DNA from: Welwitschia mirabilis
Taxonomy: Eukaryota > Gnetophyta > Gnetopsida > Welwitschiales
Assembly (NCBI GenBank): GCA_051453625.1
Contig: JBOZIK010000001.1
Coordinates: 143,480,677 to 143,522,289, forward strand
DNA: 41,613 nucleotides
Direction: 5' to 3'
Below are positions 40,192-41,613 of the stretch, piece after piece. How positions within the stretch are numbered: the first letter of the stretch is position 1; each line of letters starts with the position of its first letter. The notes under the pieces were generated by a model. It had not been told where the DNA came from and ran no database searches. It saw nothing but the letters and a program-made list of their open reading frames with translations. The position numbers and the translations under genes are program-made.

Positions 40192-41049
40192 TAAGAAGAT
40201 TTTAACTTTATTGATATTAATAAAGATAAAATTTTTAAATATTTATCATCCTTAAAAGATCATTCACTAGGAAAATCTCATGAAGAACTATCATTTTCCA
40301 TTCATAAAAATTTCAATCATGAGCCATCAAAATGAAAAGGTAAATTTGAGCCTCTATTGCTACATCATAAAGACCTTATAATGAAGATTATGTGCTTAGT
40401 TATTAGTTATATTTAACTTGTGAGTTTTTTTTTTTATGTTTCATCCATTTGAGATGCTTTCAAAATTGATAGATGGTATAAAAGTTGTAGAATATCAAAG
40501 AAAATGTTAAAAAAGATGTGGATCTCTTTTTTATAACTCTTTTTTATTGTAATTATTATCTTCAAAGGAGGTAAAGGGAAGTATAAAGTTTTCTCTACAA
40601 AATTTATATATATTGTATTGAAATAATTGCTATTTGAGAAATCTGAAATAGAGGAAATGCATTATCGATGTTAAGGATCTTATGTTTCATCCAATTCTGC
40701 TACCTTCACATCTCTGCTACTTTTATTCTCTAATTACTTTCTTGTTATTACTATTACAAGTTCTATTTTTATTTCTGTTAAAGAGTACTTTTAATATATT
40801 TTAAAAGGTATTGTAATGTGTATTTGTGTAAGTTGTTACATTCAAAGAGATTCTGTCATTTATAATCAAAATAGATATGTTACACAATATATCACTCTAC
40901 TATGAGTGGGAGTAGACCTGAAATGTCATATCTCATTGAAGTCTATGAAATGAGACTCAGGTTACTTTGCAAATAAAACTAGGAACCACAAATAGATAAT
41001 CATGCAAGAAATAAAAGTTAATGCAAAATGCAAAATGCAATCTAAACTA
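40192..41049. other. no gene recognised
   Basis: AT-rich sequence right of the gypsy element. A short ATGCAAA tandem at about 41,021-41,041 marks the transition to LTR-like sequence. Confidence 0.5.
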
Positions 41050-41613
41050 ACATGCAATACAAAAATAACCCTAATTCTACTTGCTTTCAGCCTTAACGAA
41101 GGCTGTCTTGGATGATCTATGTCACCCAAGAAATTATTACCAGATCAAGGAAAATAATATATCATAAGGGTAATCAGAAAATCTAAGATGCAAACATGAA
41201 AAGAAAACCAAGTTTTATATTAAAAGAGTAGCAACATCTAGGTTACAAAATGGCTGGGTCTCAATGGAGGATACACAGCCCTTCACCAAGTGCATGTCTT
41301 TCTACAACACACACAGATGAATCTCTCACCCTTTGATCTCTTATCACGATAATATCTTGTGCAATGAAGATGAGAAGGAGAGTCAAGGGGGGTTTATTTA
41401 TAACAATTCATAGCATAAAAGATAAACGATAGGTGTGGTTAGGTGCGCTCATAAATGAAACAAATGAAATGATTAAAGGTCACTGTTAGAGTTGGTTACA
41501 TGTCAGTGTCATCCAGACTGCCATTCGGATGACAAGAAGGACAAGAGCACATTATAAAATATGACTTAGATCAGTGACTTATCAGTGATTTAATGGTCCA
41601 CATAATCATTCAT
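41050..41613 (-). mobile_element. partial LTR-like sequence, minus strand, cut by the window edge
   Basis: On the minus strand a TATA box, TTATAAATAAACCCC, lies at 41,403-41,389. Upstream of it, at 41,508-41,535, are GTCATCCGAATGGCAG and CTGGATGAC, the same TCCGGA-type motif seen in U3 of the gypsy LTRs at 25.4 and 38.9 kb. The layout of U3 motifs, TATA and transcribed leader suggests an LTR, but neither end is visible. Confidence 0.35.

Overview
The window is nuclear DNA from a plant with a large, transposon-rich genome. The evidence is a plant-type GLTSCR-domain gene start, Ty1/copia elements of SIRE and Tnt1 type, a Ty3/gypsy element with the primer-binding site of the Tat/Athila lineages, L1-type LINEs with DUF4283 plus CCHC ORF1 proteins, tRNA-derived SINEs and a CACTA terminus. 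The species cannot be named from this sequence. Apart from the gene start, almost everything is AT-rich decayed repeat. Eight runs of N (10 to 774 bases) interrupt the assembly. Layout: 1-5.7 kb holds the 3' half of a SIRE-like copia element on the + strand: integrase tail, reverse transcriptase, two RNase H copies either side of a 100-N gap, an additional ORF resembling the 'putative plant transposon protein' family, a polypurine tract and a 3' LTR. 6.5-7.6 kb holds a second LTR-like repeat and a Tnt1-like copia scrap. At 9.02-9.46 kb (minus strand) is the only apparently live host gene in view: the first coding exon of a GLTSCR1-domain protein (BRIP1/BRIP2-like, SWI/SNF subunit), with a glutamine tract, a good splice donor and a CpG-rich leader and promoter at 9.46-10.02 kb. 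The rest of its coding sequence was not found to the left, so the first intron probably contains the transposons at 1-9 kb. 11.3-13.0 kb is a tandem duplication of about 0.9 kb, each unit carrying a SINE. 14.7-15.85 kb is a minus-strand LTR with a polypurine tract. 18.76-19.07 kb is a CACTA end with subterminal repeats. 19.15-20.4 kb is a minus-strand LINE 5' part (ORF1 plus endonuclease start) and 21.16-21.76 kb is LINE reverse transcriptase on the + strand, an arrangement expected from twin priming. 23.68-23.88 kb is another SINE. From 25,403 to 40,186 there is a structurally complete but very old gypsy element: two LTRs of about 1.25 kb, a decayed Tat/Athila-type primer-binding site and a perfect ATGAT target duplication. 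A minus-strand LINE of about 6.4 kb (31,135 to about 37,590) is nested inside it. The LINE has a GC-rich 5' UTR, ORF1 (DUF4283 and two CCHC knuckles), ORF2 (endonuclease and reverse transcriptase, partly lost in a 769-N gap) and a poly(A) end. Between its RT and its poly(A) lies a reading frame ending in a clear J-domain with the HPD motif. This is the most unusual object in the window, but it is bounded by two 10-N gaps that leave its placement open. The right edge (41.0-41.6 kb) looks like part of another minus-strand LTR. How the parts relate: no operon or pathway is present. The biology is one chromatin-remodelling gene in a field of layered, mutated retroelements. Frequent stops at former Gln, Arg and Trp codons and transition-only changes in conserved signals suggest long exposure to cytosine methylation and deamination. 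LTRs of different families each carry their own array of a short self-complementary motif (GTCGAC, TCCGGA, AATTGCGATT).
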